A DNA stretch of 31,444 nucleotides from Endomicrobiia bacterium (lineage in GTDB: Bacteria; Elusimicrobiota; Endomicrobiia; PHAN01). Where the stretch lies: assembly GCA_030018875.1 (NCBI GenBank), contig JASEHK010000001.1, positions 1-31,444 on the forward strand, written 5' to 3'. Positions 1 to 6,598 of the stretch are shown here, piece after piece (the first letter of the stretch is position 1; each line of letters starts with the position of its first letter). The position numbers and the translations under genes are program-made. The notes beneath the pieces were generated by a model. That model made no database searches, had not been told where the DNA came from, and saw only the letters and a list, made by a program, of their open reading frames with translations.

Positions 1-12
1 CTTATGTTTCAT
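1..12 (-). CDS. Start of an unidentified downstream gene (partial, cut by window edge)
   Basis: An ATG at 12-10 on the minus strand is preceded at good spacing by a GGAG Shine-Dalgarno site lying just after the stop codon of the 10-TM membrane protein gene. Only four codons (MKHK) are inside the window, so no product can be named. The 18-base gap suggests it is the next gene of the arsR-dsrE-porin operon. The call rests on the ribosome site and spacing only. Confidence 0.45.
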
Positions 13-30
13 TGAAAATATTCTCCGTTC

Positions 31-1131
31 TTATCCCGCGTAACGATGGTATTTCCAAAAGTTAGAAGCGTACAAAACGACCGCCATAACGATGCTCAAA
101 TAACACACGAACAGCAGCGCCGTGTTCCGATAATAGTTACCGTAAACGTAACAGCCCAGAACTTCAAATCCCACAAGAGCGCACACAGGACTCCACAAAC
201 TCGGATAAAACTCTTTCTTGCCGAATTCCTCCAGAAAATATTCCTTGAGCAGATAAGATATAAACAAAATGCAGAATGCGGCGGCGGTGAAAGAGCCCGT
301 GACGACAAAAAACGAGAACGCGTTCAAATCATAAGCAAACGTATTTTTCAGATAAACATTGAACTTGTAGACGCTTACGCCGAACAGGCAGAGTATCGGC
401 ACGACGGTAAAATAACCGGGCAAAAAAGTTTTTTCGGGCAGTTTTTCCGCTCTCAACTGATGATAAACCAGTATGATAAGTTTGACGACAAAAAGAAACG
501 CTCCGGCGGCGAGCGCAGTCATCGTCATTAAAGCCGCGGCGGACGCGACATTATTTTTCGCCGACAAAGACGCTATGCCCGCTCCGACCAGCGATACCAT
601 TCCGAACGCAAAAACATCCAGTAGCCATCCGAAATTCAATTTATCGGTCTCCACGGGTTTTGTAACCCATGACTTAACCGCCCTTGCCTCGGCCAGAAGC
701 AGAAGAATCCATAGAATGGTCCATACGATAAAAGCGGGCAAAAGCGCGGATTGAACCGTTATGCCGAAGAAAAAAACCGCGGGGCCCATAAGGACGTTTA
801 TGCTCATTGCAAGCGAAATTATCGGAGAAAAAATACCGATATTCGTAGGATGCGAGTTCATAAAATCGCCGGATTCTTTTTTGTCCGAAATCCACAAAAC
901 CATATCTTTCAGATAAAACATCGTTAAAACGACATGCGCCGCCGCGAAAACCGCCATTATGCCGACGAGTATCGTTATGAAATAAGAACCCGACATCCCC
1001 GCGCCATAGATGTCGGCGAACCCGACTATTCCTTTTCCGTGCGGAACGGAAAACTGCAAATACACAAAAGGCATAAGAGCGACGCCGGCGGCTGCAAGGG
1101 CGGCCTGAAATTTAATCGGCGAGAATTTCAT
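31..1131 (-). CDS. Ten-transmembrane-segment inner membrane protein of unknown function
   Basis: A 366-aa hydrophobic protein with about ten predicted membrane helices (roughly residues 10-27, 50-73, 100-124, 129-148, 168-186, 193-222, 239-256, 273-297, 313-332 and 338-358), separated by short charged loops. Ten helices and this length match the architecture of TDT/SLAC1-type anion channels and some sulfur-linked transporters, but I saw no decisive family motif. A GAGGGT ribosome site precedes the ATG. It is the fourth gene after arsR, dsrE-like and a porin, so a role in moving a sulfur species or related anion across the inner membrane is a reasonable inference. It could instead be the membrane anchor of a redox complex. 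Comparison with TDT families and with the 'TsoY' (seleno)protein family, a name I recall but cannot verify, would settle this. Confidence 0.72.
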   Translation of the reverse strand: MKFSPIKFQAALAAAGVALMPFVYLQFSVPHGKGIVGFADIYGAGMSGSYFITILVGIMAVFAAAHVVLTMFYLKDMVLWISDKKESGDFMNSHPTNIGIFSPIISLAMSINVLMGPAVFFFGITVQSALLPAFIVWTILWILLLLAEARAVKSWVTKPVETDKLNFGWLLDVFAFGMVSLVGAGIASLSAKNNVASAAALMTMTALAAGAFLFVVKLIILVYHQLRAEKLPEKTFLPGYFTVVPILCLFGVSVYKFNVYLKNTFAYDLNAFSFFVVTGSFTAAAFCILFISYLLKEYFLEEFGKKEFYPSLWSPVCALVGFEVLGCYVYGNYYRNTALLFVCYLSIVMAVVLYASNFWKYHRYAG

Positions 1132-1148
1132 ATCGTTTACCCTCGTTA

Positions 1149-1184
1149 TTCCGCCCGTAATGCGCGATGCGGCGCCGGGCGGAA
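1149..1184 (-). other. Intra-operon hairpin between porin and membrane protein genes
   Basis: A perfect 9-bp inverted repeat (TTCCGCCCG / CGGGCGGAA) with an 18-base loop lies just after the porin stop codon and before the next gene. On the transcribed (minus) strand it is not followed by a U-run. It is therefore more likely to affect partial termination or mRNA stability than to be a full terminator. A possible consequence is lower expression of the 10-TM gene relative to the porin. Confidence 0.5.
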
Positions 1185-1198
1185 ATTTTTCTTTTTGC

Positions 1199-2371
1199 TT
1201 AAAACTGAATCTGAAAAGCGACGGTTATATCGGCATAGTCCCTGTTTACGCGGGGAGCGGTTCCTTCCGTGTCGTAATCTTTCAGCGCATACTCAAACTG
1301 CAGTTTTGAATCGTGGCCTTGCAGGTACCAGTTGACGCCGCCGGACATTTTCCTGTAATCCTCGCCGCCGACGACAGCGCCTTCTCTGTCGGATTTTTCA
1401 TATCGCAACGCGGGCTGGATATTTGACCCGGGCAAAAGATATGCCGCAAGAATATACCAACCCGATGTTTTTCCGACGGGAATATCCCTGTCGTAATTAA
1501 AATAAGCCGCCTCGCCCGTTACGGTTCCGCCATACAAACGCCGCTCGGCAAAGGCATCTATCGTCCATGCGGTATAAACCGGCGACAAAACGCCGGTTTT
1601 ATACTTGCCCGACAGATAACCCGCTCCCATGGAAAAGACGTCTCCGCCGCCGAGATAAGCGCCGCTATTGGCATAGCCTTTTTCGACGCCCGCTGGAGTC
1701 AGGGAAATCCGGGCGGAATAAAAAGACGCCGCGTCGTCGGCGACGGCTCCGATGGGATTGAGATTTGCGTCGAATATACCGGCATAATATTTGAACTTCC
1801 GGCTTGAAAGCTCACCTGTGAACGCCCAGCCCAAATTGCGAAAATCCGTCGTATCCCCGACGTAACCGGCTCCGCCTATGTCGGGCGAATGAGGCAGAAC
1901 GTAGGCAAATGAGTCCTGGAGCGCGACCCTTGAAAACGGTGTCCTGAAAAGTCCGGTCATTAACTTATATTCCGGAGCGAAATCGAACATTACCTGCGCA
2001 TCTCTTACCGTCGCGGCGTCCTTTGCGACGGCGGACCCGTCCCATGCGCCTTTTTGCCAATCCACATTCGCGCTGAATTGAGCCGGCGAATTTGTCCGGC
2101 CGGCGATATAAAACCTCATCGTTTTAACGGAGATATTCGCGGCGGGATGAGCTCCGTCGGGCGAGGCGTCCTGCGCCGATTGAAGCCAGTTCTGCATCTT
2201 GAACCCGAACTTTGCGGATGTCTCATCGCCCATTCTCATTTCATACCCCGCCGAAAAAAGAAAAGACCCCGGCATCCCGAGCAAAAACATCAACGTTGCG
2301 ATGAATAAAAACCATTTTGAAACGATGCGCGGGCGCACAAACTTTTTAAATCTGTTTTTTGTCGGCCTCAT
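1199..2371 (-). CDS. Outer-membrane porin (phosphate-selective porin O/P-like)
   Basis: A 390-aa protein with a long basic N-terminus and hydrophobic signal region (about residues 18-41). The rest alternates short aromatic-rich beta strands with Gly/Asp loops and ends in a terminal Phe (VAFQIQF), as expected for an outer-membrane beta-barrel recognised by BamA. The pattern resembles OprO/OprP-type porins, including a plug-like N-terminal part and repeated strand motifs such as GWAFTGEL and YAGIFDAN. A GGGGAGG ribosome site precedes the ATG. The gene lies between dsrE-like and the 10-TM protein gene, so it probably gives the substrate of this cassette passage across the outer membrane. The identity of the substrate is not visible in the sequence. 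Confidence 0.75.
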   Translation of the reverse strand: MRPTKNRFKKFVRPRIVSKWFLFIATLMFLLGMPGSFLFSAGYEMRMGDETSAKFGFKMQNWLQSAQDASPDGAHPAANISVKTMRFYIAGRTNSPAQFSANVDWQKGAWDGSAVAKDAATVRDAQVMFDFAPEYKLMTGLFRTPFSRVALQDSFAYVLPHSPDIGGAGYVGDTTDFRNLGWAFTGELSSRKFKYYAGIFDANLNPIGAVADDAASFYSARISLTPAGVEKGYANSGAYLGGGDVFSMGAGYLSGKYKTGVLSPVYTAWTIDAFAERRLYGGTVTGEAAYFNYDRDIPVGKTSGWYILAAYLLPGSNIQPALRYEKSDREGAVVGGEDYRKMSGGVNWYLQGHDSKLQFEYALKDYDTEGTAPRVNRDYADITVAFQIQF

Positions 2372-2398
2372 ACTTGCCTCCCCATTATATCCGAATTA

Positions 2399-2719
2399 TC
2401 AGAACGTCACTGTTTTGTCCGCTTCCTTTATGATATTGTGCAAATCCTTCATCGTGGAAATCGGGCACAATTGACTTCCGTCTTTCTGACGCAGTTTAAG
2501 ACAGGTGCCGCAGGCAAGAATCCTGCCGCCCGCGTCCAGAAACTTCTGCGCCTGCTCGACGATGTTGAATTTTTCTCCGGATAGTTTTTCATACTCAACG
2601 CCTTTTGCCAAAAGAAAAACATCGACGGAGTCCTTTTGTTCCAGCGCGAAGTTCCCCAGCCGGAACGCGTTCCAGACGAGTTCCGCGTCGGTCGAATAAA
2701 TGACTATACCGAGTTTCAT
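2399..2719 (-). CDS. DsrE family sulfur-relay-like protein
   Basis: A 106-aa single-domain cytoplasmic protein with the DsrE/DsrF-like fold pattern: an N-terminal strand (MKLGIVIYS), an amphipathic helix, then a conserved loop ILACGTCLKLR bearing Cys70 and Cys73, with a third Cys at 85. In DsrE/TusD-type proteins a cysteine in this loop carries persulfide sulfur. The length is normal for the family. An AAGGAG site lies 7 bases before the ATG. It follows arsR by 19 bases and precedes the porin by 27, so the genes are probably co-transcribed. The likely role is sulfur transfer or sensing linked to the transport genes. The exact donor and acceptor are unknown. Confidence 0.82.
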   Translation of the reverse strand: MKLGIVIYSTDAELVWNAFRLGNFALEQKDSVDVFLLAKGVEYEKLSGEKFNIVEQAQKFLDAGGRILACGTCLKLRQKDGSQLCPISTMKDLHNIIKEADKTVTF

Positions 2720-2738
2720 AAAGACGTCTCCTTAAGTT

Positions 2739-3056
2739 TTACTTTATTTTTTCAAGCAGCGCTTTGTCTCGCTTGAGTTTTTTAATCAAAATTTTTCGCA
2801 TTATGTCGCAGGCCTTGATTATATCCGGGTCGCTGAGTTCATAACAGACGTTCCTGCCTTTTCTTTCGGCCGTTACCACGCCCTGCTCCACGAGCAAAGA
2901 CATATGCTGCGAAAGTATCACCTTGTTGGTCTTTACCTTCCCGAGCAGTTCGGAGGCGCACAACTTTTTGTTCCTGAGAGCGTTTATTATCATCAGGCGC
3001 ACGGGATTGGCCAGCGTCTTACACACTTCGGCGTGCAGGCCGTAAATCTCTTCCAT
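2739..3056 (-). CDS. ArsR/SmtB family transcriptional regulator
   Basis: A 105-aa winged-helix repressor: an N-terminal helix, the dimer/DNA-binding core starting TLANPVRLMII, the recognition helix region (KVILSQHMSLL), then the wing (AERKGRNVCYEL). The classical ELCVC arsenic motif is absent; the equivalent position reads KLCASEL with one Cys (33). Other cysteines are at 12, 71 and 83. Cys83 lies in the C-terminal helix, a position also used by persulfide-sensing ArsR proteins of SqrR/BigR type, although the partner cysteine there is elsewhere. It is first in the operon and probably represses it. A GGGAG ribosome site precedes the ATG. The ligand could be a metal, arsenite or reactive sulfur; the neighbouring DsrE-like gene favours sulfur. 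Confidence 0.85.
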   Translation of the reverse strand: MEEIYGLHAEVCKTLANPVRLMIINALRNKKLCASELLGKVKTNKVILSQHMSLLVEQGVVTAERKGRNVCYELSDPDIIKACDIMRKILIKKLKRDKALLEKIK

Positions 3057-3107
3057 AAGAAAACTCCCTTTATAAGATACTATTGTTTATTTACTTCTTA
3101 ACTATAT

Positions 3108-3235
3108 AAAATAAAAAGCGGCGCGTCAAGATGGTCGGAGCGGAGGCGCGGTATCGGGGGTTTATGATAATGGCGGCTGGCGGAAATTTGCGGATGGAAC
3201 AAATGAATCCGGGGATTTTCCGTTGCCCCTCCTCC
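3108..3235. repeat. Possible diverged intergenic repeat, copy A
   Basis: This stretch aligns by eye with 8721-8850. Both begin with a TATA/A-run, pass through a G-rich stretch ending in CGGGGGTTT or CGGGTGTTT, and close with a CCGNGGATTTTCCGTT-like segment, in the same order and orientation. Similarity is partial and gapped. Each copy lies directly upstream of a minus-strand gene at an edge of the accessory island. It could be a decayed mobile element or shared composition. Confidence 0.3.
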
Positions 3236-3366
3236 GACGCCCAAAAATAAAAACTTCACGGGGTGGACGATCCCGCCTTTCCGCCTTTGGCGGAATCCGC
3301 CGCAGGCGTGATTGACGGGACAAGTTGTTTGAACCTGGCTTGCGGGGGCGTGTATTCGAGGTCTTG

Positions 3367-3402
3367 GCTTGATTTTTGAGGGGTTTTTGGTAAAAATCAA
3401 GC
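3367..3402. repeat. 11-bp perfect inverted repeat (hairpin)
   Basis: The arms GCTTGATTTTT (3367-3377) and AAAAATCAAGC (3392-3402) pair perfectly around a 14-base loop. It lies just downstream of the end of the zeta-toxin-type gene remnant. It could be a degenerate terminator of that gene or the end of an insertion. Confidence 0.5.
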
Positions 3403-3424
3403 AGGGGACGGGGATAGAGACGCG

Positions 3425-3643
3425 TTAAAACGTGATACGCGCCATGGATATTTTAACGTTGGGAACCCAAAGAAAAAAGATGTGCGCGGAATAACCCTTC
3501 TTTTTCAAAACTTTGAGGAAGTCCGCGTAAGATCTTCCGGCCAGAGTCGTCTCGAAAGAAAAGTCCTGACCCGTCCGCGCGAGGTTGTGAAGTTGTTCAA
3601 GAACGAGTTTCCCGGCTTTCAGCGCGGCGGTTTGAGGCGTTTT
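3425..3643 (-). pseudogene. Remnant of a zeta-toxin-type P-loop ATPase/kinase (COG4185-like)
   Basis: Reading the minus strand in one frame gives about 70 residues that match the central part of zeta-toxin-like 'predicted ABC-type ATPase' proteins, notably FSFETTLAGRSYADFLK followed by KKKGYSAHIFFLWVPNV. In intact members this follows an N-terminal Walker A (GPNGSGKST type) and precedes an arginine-containing segment. Here the Walker A half is missing: the frame runs directly back into the stop codon of the zinc-ribbon gene, in the same frame. The sequence also ends early at a TAA (3427-3425). There is no start codon or ribosome site. It is therefore a gene fragment, probably left by deletion when the island was assembled. 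Confidence 0.75.
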
Positions 3644-3646
3644 TAT

Positions 3647-4312
3647 TTATCCAAGTTTCGTACCGCACTCGCCGCAGAATCTCGTTCCGACAAAATTTTT
3701 CGCTCCGCATTTCGGGCATTTTATCAAGTCGAGCGGCCCGCCGCAGTTGTTGCAGAACTTACCCTCGCCGGCGGGTTTGCCGCATTGGGAACAGAGTGTT
3801 TGCTTGCTTTCAATTTCTCCGGTAAAGACCTGTGTGCCCGCCGCTTTTTCATGTATATCCTGAACCGCTTTTTGCGCTTTGGCGGCGGCCACTTCAACGT
3901 TTACTCTCGGAGCATCGTCCACACAAAGTCCTTCCTGTTCGTTCCAGTCGTTCTCGCAGACCCATTTTTTGCATTTCGGGCAACGATGAAAATGTTGTTT
4001 TGCTTCGTTCTGGGCAAGTTCAAACGCAACTTCATGTTCCTTGTGCCAGTCGGGGGACATACCCTGATAGCGTTCGGTGAGAATATCGGCTCCCCTTTCA
4101 ATCGTATAGCCCGTTCCATATTTTCCCAACAAAGACGTGCCTATTGACACCGCCCGGCCGAGGCCGCGAAGGAGACCGGCTTTTTTATGGGTTTTGGACT
4201 CCACAAATTTGGTCTTGTAACCTTCTCTGCACAGGTCGCAGAAAAAAGTAAACTGAAACCCCGCATCCGTGCTGTTATCCGCAAAATTACTCGTAAATGG
4301 TTGCAGCGACAT
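3647..4312 (-). CDS. Multi-zinc-ribbon protein (221 aa), function unknown
   Basis: Four metal-binding knuckle regions can be seen: an N-terminal FFCDLCREGY pair (Cys25/28), a central HRCPKCKKWVCENDW cluster (Cys111/114/119), and two classical double-knuckle zinc ribbons at the C-terminus (Cys174/177 with 187/190, and Cys199/202 with 213/216). Between residues 40 and 100 is a Gly-rich region (AGLLRGLGRAVSIGTSLLG) that might contact membrane. An AAGGAGG ribosome site sits 8 bases before the ATG. It starts 16 bases after the neighbouring zinc-ribbon gene, so they form a pair in one transcript. C-terminal ribbons of this kind usually bind proteins or nucleic acid. No enzymatic motif is seen. Confidence 0.8.
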   Translation of the reverse strand: MSLQPFTSNFADNSTDAGFQFTFFCDLCREGYKTKFVESKTHKKAGLLRGLGRAVSIGTSLLGKYGTGYTIERGADILTERYQGMSPDWHKEHEVAFELAQNEAKQHFHRCPKCKKWVCENDWNEQEGLCVDDAPRVNVEVAAAKAQKAVQDIHEKAAGTQVFTGEIESKQTLCSQCGKPAGEGKFCNNCGGPLDLIKCPKCGAKNFVGTRFCGECGTKLG

Positions 4313-4328
4313 GGTTTTATCCTCCTTT

Positions 4329-4688
4329 TTATTTTTCCGATATAAACGGAGCCGCTTTTGGCAAAAATGGCTTGCCGCATTTTATACATTTATCTCCAAT
4401 TGGCGGTTGCTCGGTTTTACATTTTGGATTAGGACAAACGACAACCAACCGAGCGTCGCAGTGTCCGCAGTAATCTCCGAAAAAAGTTGTCTTGCCGCAT
4501 TTCGGACAAGCAATTTCCAATGAGAGCCCGCAACTACCGCATTTCTTCCAGTCCTTCTGAATCGGATTCCGGCATTTGGGACAGCGGCTCGACCCAACTG
4601 GATTTATTTTACCACAAAATGGACATACATTTGAATCTTGCTCGATTAACTTCTCGCAATATTTACAAGGATGTTTATATCCCGGCAT
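4329..4688 (-). CDS. Small tandem zinc-ribbon protein (119 aa)
   Basis: The protein is almost entirely zinc-binding knuckles: eight CxxC-type pairs (CKYC, CPFC, CPKC, CGSC, CPKC, CGHC, CPNPKC, CIKC) spaced as four consecutive zinc ribbons. The ATG at 4688 is chosen because GGAGGTGAT lies 9 bases upstream of it. An in-frame TTG six bases earlier would sit on top of that site. The gene is directly upstream of the 221-aa zinc-ribbon protein and downstream of the secreted protein gene. No catalytic domain is visible; a scaffold or adaptor role is a guess. Confidence 0.82.
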   Translation of the reverse strand: MPGYKHPCKYCEKLIEQDSNVCPFCGKINPVGSSRCPKCRNPIQKDWKKCGSCGLSLEIACPKCGKTTFFGDYCGHCDARLVVVCPNPKCKTEQPPIGDKCIKCGKPFLPKAAPFISEK

Positions 4689-4730
4689 AGTCAATCACCT
4701 CCGATATTTTAGTTTGTTTCTAATAAATTT

Positions 4731-4756
4731 CATGGGCGGACAAATGCCCGCTCATG
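4731..4756 (-). other. Hairpin between secreted-protein and zinc-ribbon genes
   Basis: The arms CATGGGCGG and CCGCTCATG pair over 9 bp with one wobble around an 8-base loop. It lies after the secreted protein's stop codon and before the zinc-ribbon gene. No clear U-run follows on the minus strand, so full termination is doubtful. It may split the island into two expression units. Confidence 0.35.
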
Positions 4757-4773
4757 AACAGCCGGGCGGAATT

Positions 4774-5337
4774 TTAATCCGATGTCCAAATTTCCTCAAA
4801 TTTTTCCTTTGCTTTATCCCAATAATATAGCACCGAGGAGCATTCCACATAAACAATCTCCACTGCGGGCAACTTCAATATTATTTGTTTTCTATCCTTT
4901 TTGTCGGGTCCTGCCATTGTTTCTCTCACTAATCTTCCGGCTGGAATAAATGCTAAATACATATTCGAAAAAAGATAAGTGTCATAATACTCTTCCATGA
5001 TAACTATTGGTTCCAACGTTTTTCGCGTAGCGGTCGAAAGAAATATAACAAATTTTACTTTTACATCTTCTCTGATCTTCTTAAACAACAAAACCGCATA
5101 ATCATTAACCGCATCTCCATTAAAATCTGCTTTTACCCAACCCGGATGTGGAACATCTTTTGACCAGTTTTGCGAAGAATTACTTAAATTAGAGTATTGA
5201 AAAATTTCCCAGCCGGGATAAAAATGTTTTGCCAAAAACAGAACCGCCGACGGCATTGTATTTTTCTGACGCGCTTCAACATTCTGACAAATGATGAGAA
5301 ACGGAACAAATATGAAAAGCAGCGCCCCGTTTCTCAT
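4774..5337 (-). CDS. Secreted protein with an EF-hand/VCBS-like Asp loop, function unknown
   Basis: Using the ATG at 5337 gives 187 residues with a clear N-terminal signal sequence (MRNGALLFIFVPFLIICQ, cleavage probably after VEA). A longer frame to 5409 would bury this signal behind a basic extension overlapping the upstream gene, so the shorter start is preferred. The mature part contains WVKADFNGDAVNDYAVLLF, an Asp-rich loop like those of FG-GAP/VCBS or calcium-binding repeats. The rest is unassigned. The start lies one base after the stop of the M15-peptidase gene and lacks a strong ribosome site, which suggests translational coupling. Probable location is the periplasm or cell surface. 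It may partner the peptidase. Confidence 0.72.
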   Translation of the reverse strand: MRNGALLFIFVPFLIICQNVEARQKNTMPSAVLFLAKHFYPGWEIFQYSNLSNSSQNWSKDVPHPGWVKADFNGDAVNDYAVLLFKKIREDVKVKFVIFLSTATRKTLEPIVIMEEYYDTYLFSNMYLAFIPAGRLVRETMAGPDKKDRKQIILKLPAVEIVYVECSSVLYYWDKAKEKFEEIWTSD

Positions 5338-5338
5338 T

Positions 5339-6487
5339 TTATTTATTAACTTTCGGGTCATACTCGATATGAATATGCGGTTCTTCCCCTTTTTCATATA
5401 TCGTATCATAATTTTCTCCCAATTTACTTTTGAGCATTTCCGTTATTCGGTTTATTTGTGAGGCCGCAAGGTCTTTCGTTCTTAAATCAACCGCATTGCC
5501 GGAATAATGACGCGAGTTTGAACCATGTTCACCGTTGGTAGTAAAGGTTACTATCCCATTGCGCCCGGCAATGGCGTTGAATGTATCATTTACTATACTT
5601 TCTATATCTTTGATATTTTGTGTCAAACCATCGCCGGATGTTTGGTCACCAGCATAAACCCATGCATCCCCTTTAAGCCGGGAAAAAATCTGCGCCAACA
5701 ATGACTGAACTTCTTCCCTATGAATAAACCCTTCGGCTTTCAATGTTGAACATTCGGGATGATTTTTGCAGGCGCCACACCCACATCGCTCATTGCGTTT
5801 ATGTTTTCTTCGCGTCATTTGGCATGAAGCGGAATGTATCTGTGTGTCGCCAGTCGGCAAAAAAGCGTAAAATAAAACATTTCCAGTTATTACAAAATTA
5901 TTGATTAAAACCGCCTGGCAAATCTTTTTCCCGTCTTTTCCGATAAGAAAAAGCGCTTTTTCTTCTAAAAATTTTCCTTTTTCAAGTTTAGCGCCGGATT
6001 GAGAGAGCGTCATGATGCCTTCGTCAAATGCTTTTTTGGCTTCTTCTACAAGTTCTTTCGGCGCAAATGCCTCCAACAAATCGCCTAAAGAAATACCTGT
6101 TGATGCGCCCGGTACGGGAGCATCGAAACCATAAGTCGGCGCTGTTTGATAACTTTCAAAAAATTGTTGCGCTGTTTTATTGTCCGGATAACCGGCAATG
6201 TGGAAATAGAGCAAATAATCATGTTTATCAGGGTCAAAGCCACTGACGTTATTAGCATCCTGTTGAGATTTAATTAATTCCGCCAATTGGCCCTTGCTAA
6301 CAAATGGATTTGAAGCAAGCGAATCTATAAAATCCTGCATCGTCCCGGAAAGGGGGCTGATATGACCTAATTTTACATTATGGGCGCCGTCTTGTAATAA
6401 GATATCCACCACTTCCCACCTTGGCGGCCACCGTGAAGGCAGAAGTTTTTTCATCTCTTCTTTTGTCGGCAACGAACTGTTCCTCAT
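5339..6487 (-). CDS. Protein with C-terminal M15-type (D-Ala-D-Ala carboxypeptidase-like) domain
   Basis: The ATG at 6487 is chosen because a strong GGGAGGGGGG ribosome site precedes it; an upstream TTG at 6529 has none. The protein is then 382 residues. The C-terminal part (about 275-382) carries the zinc-peptidase M15 signature: SRHYSGNAVDLR (His327, Asp334) and PHIHIEYDP (His371/His373). M15 enzymes cleave peptidoglycan peptides. Residues 1-220 match nothing I recognise. A Cys/His cluster RCGCGACKNHPEC (235-246) between the two parts could bind a metal. No signal peptide is seen, which is unusual for a peptidoglycan enzyme. It might act after lysis, be exported by another route, or have changed substrate. 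It lies between the 678-aa protein and the secreted protein genes. Confidence 0.78.
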   Translation of the reverse strand: MRNSSLPTKEEMKKLLPSRWPPRWEVVDILLQDGAHNVKLGHISPLSGTMQDFIDSLASNPFVSKGQLAELIKSQQDANNVSGFDPDKHDYLLYFHIAGYPDNKTAQQFFESYQTAPTYGFDAPVPGASTGISLGDLLEAFAPKELVEEAKKAFDEGIMTLSQSGAKLEKGKFLEEKALFLIGKDGKKICQAVLINNFVITGNVLFYAFLPTGDTQIHSASCQMTRRKHKRNERCGCGACKNHPECSTLKAEGFIHREEVQSLLAQIFSRLKGDAWVYAGDQTSGDGLTQNIKDIESIVNDTFNAIAGRNGIVTFTTNGEHGSNSRHYSGNAVDLRTKDLAASQINRITEMLKSKLGENYDTIYEKGEEPHIHIEYDPKVNK

Positions 6488-6598
6488 GTTTTTGACCCCC
6501 CTCCCTGCTTTACGGAGACTTTTCCGCAAATACGCTCAATGGTTACACCTTGCAGCGCCATTGGTCCGCACTTCCTTTATTATTTGAGTGAGTTAGTA

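Larger units (their letters stand above)
3098..3424. other. Intergenic stretch with short palindromes and a possible repeat copy; no gene seen
   Basis: No convincing gene is seen here. The minus-strand open frame over 3098-3400 lacks a ribosome site and protein-like composition. The stretch holds the AT-rich upstream region of arsR (about 3060-3115), a copy of a possible diverged repeat (3108-3235), a small palindrome CCGCC-TTT-GGCGG (3281-3293), and an 11-bp perfect inverted repeat GCTTGATTTTT/AAAAATCAAGC (3367-3377 and 3392-3402, 14-base loop). Confidence 0.6.

Noticed and set aside
2739..3056. Arsenic-resistance operon
   Set aside because: No arsenite pump, reductase or classical ELCVC arsenic-binding motif is present; only the regulator family matches.
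3098..3400. 100-codon open frame on the minus strand upstream of arsR
   Set aside because: No ribosome site, composition unlike protein, and it overlaps short palindromes and the possible repeat.
3425..3646. Functional toxin-antitoxin locus
   Set aside because: Only the middle of a zeta-type kinase is left, without Walker A or a start codon, and no antitoxin is seen.
3482..4147. 221-codon plus-strand open frame opposite the zinc-ribbon gene
   Set aside because: It is the antisense of a gene with clear CxxC motifs and a good ribosome site; the plus-strand translation resembles no protein.
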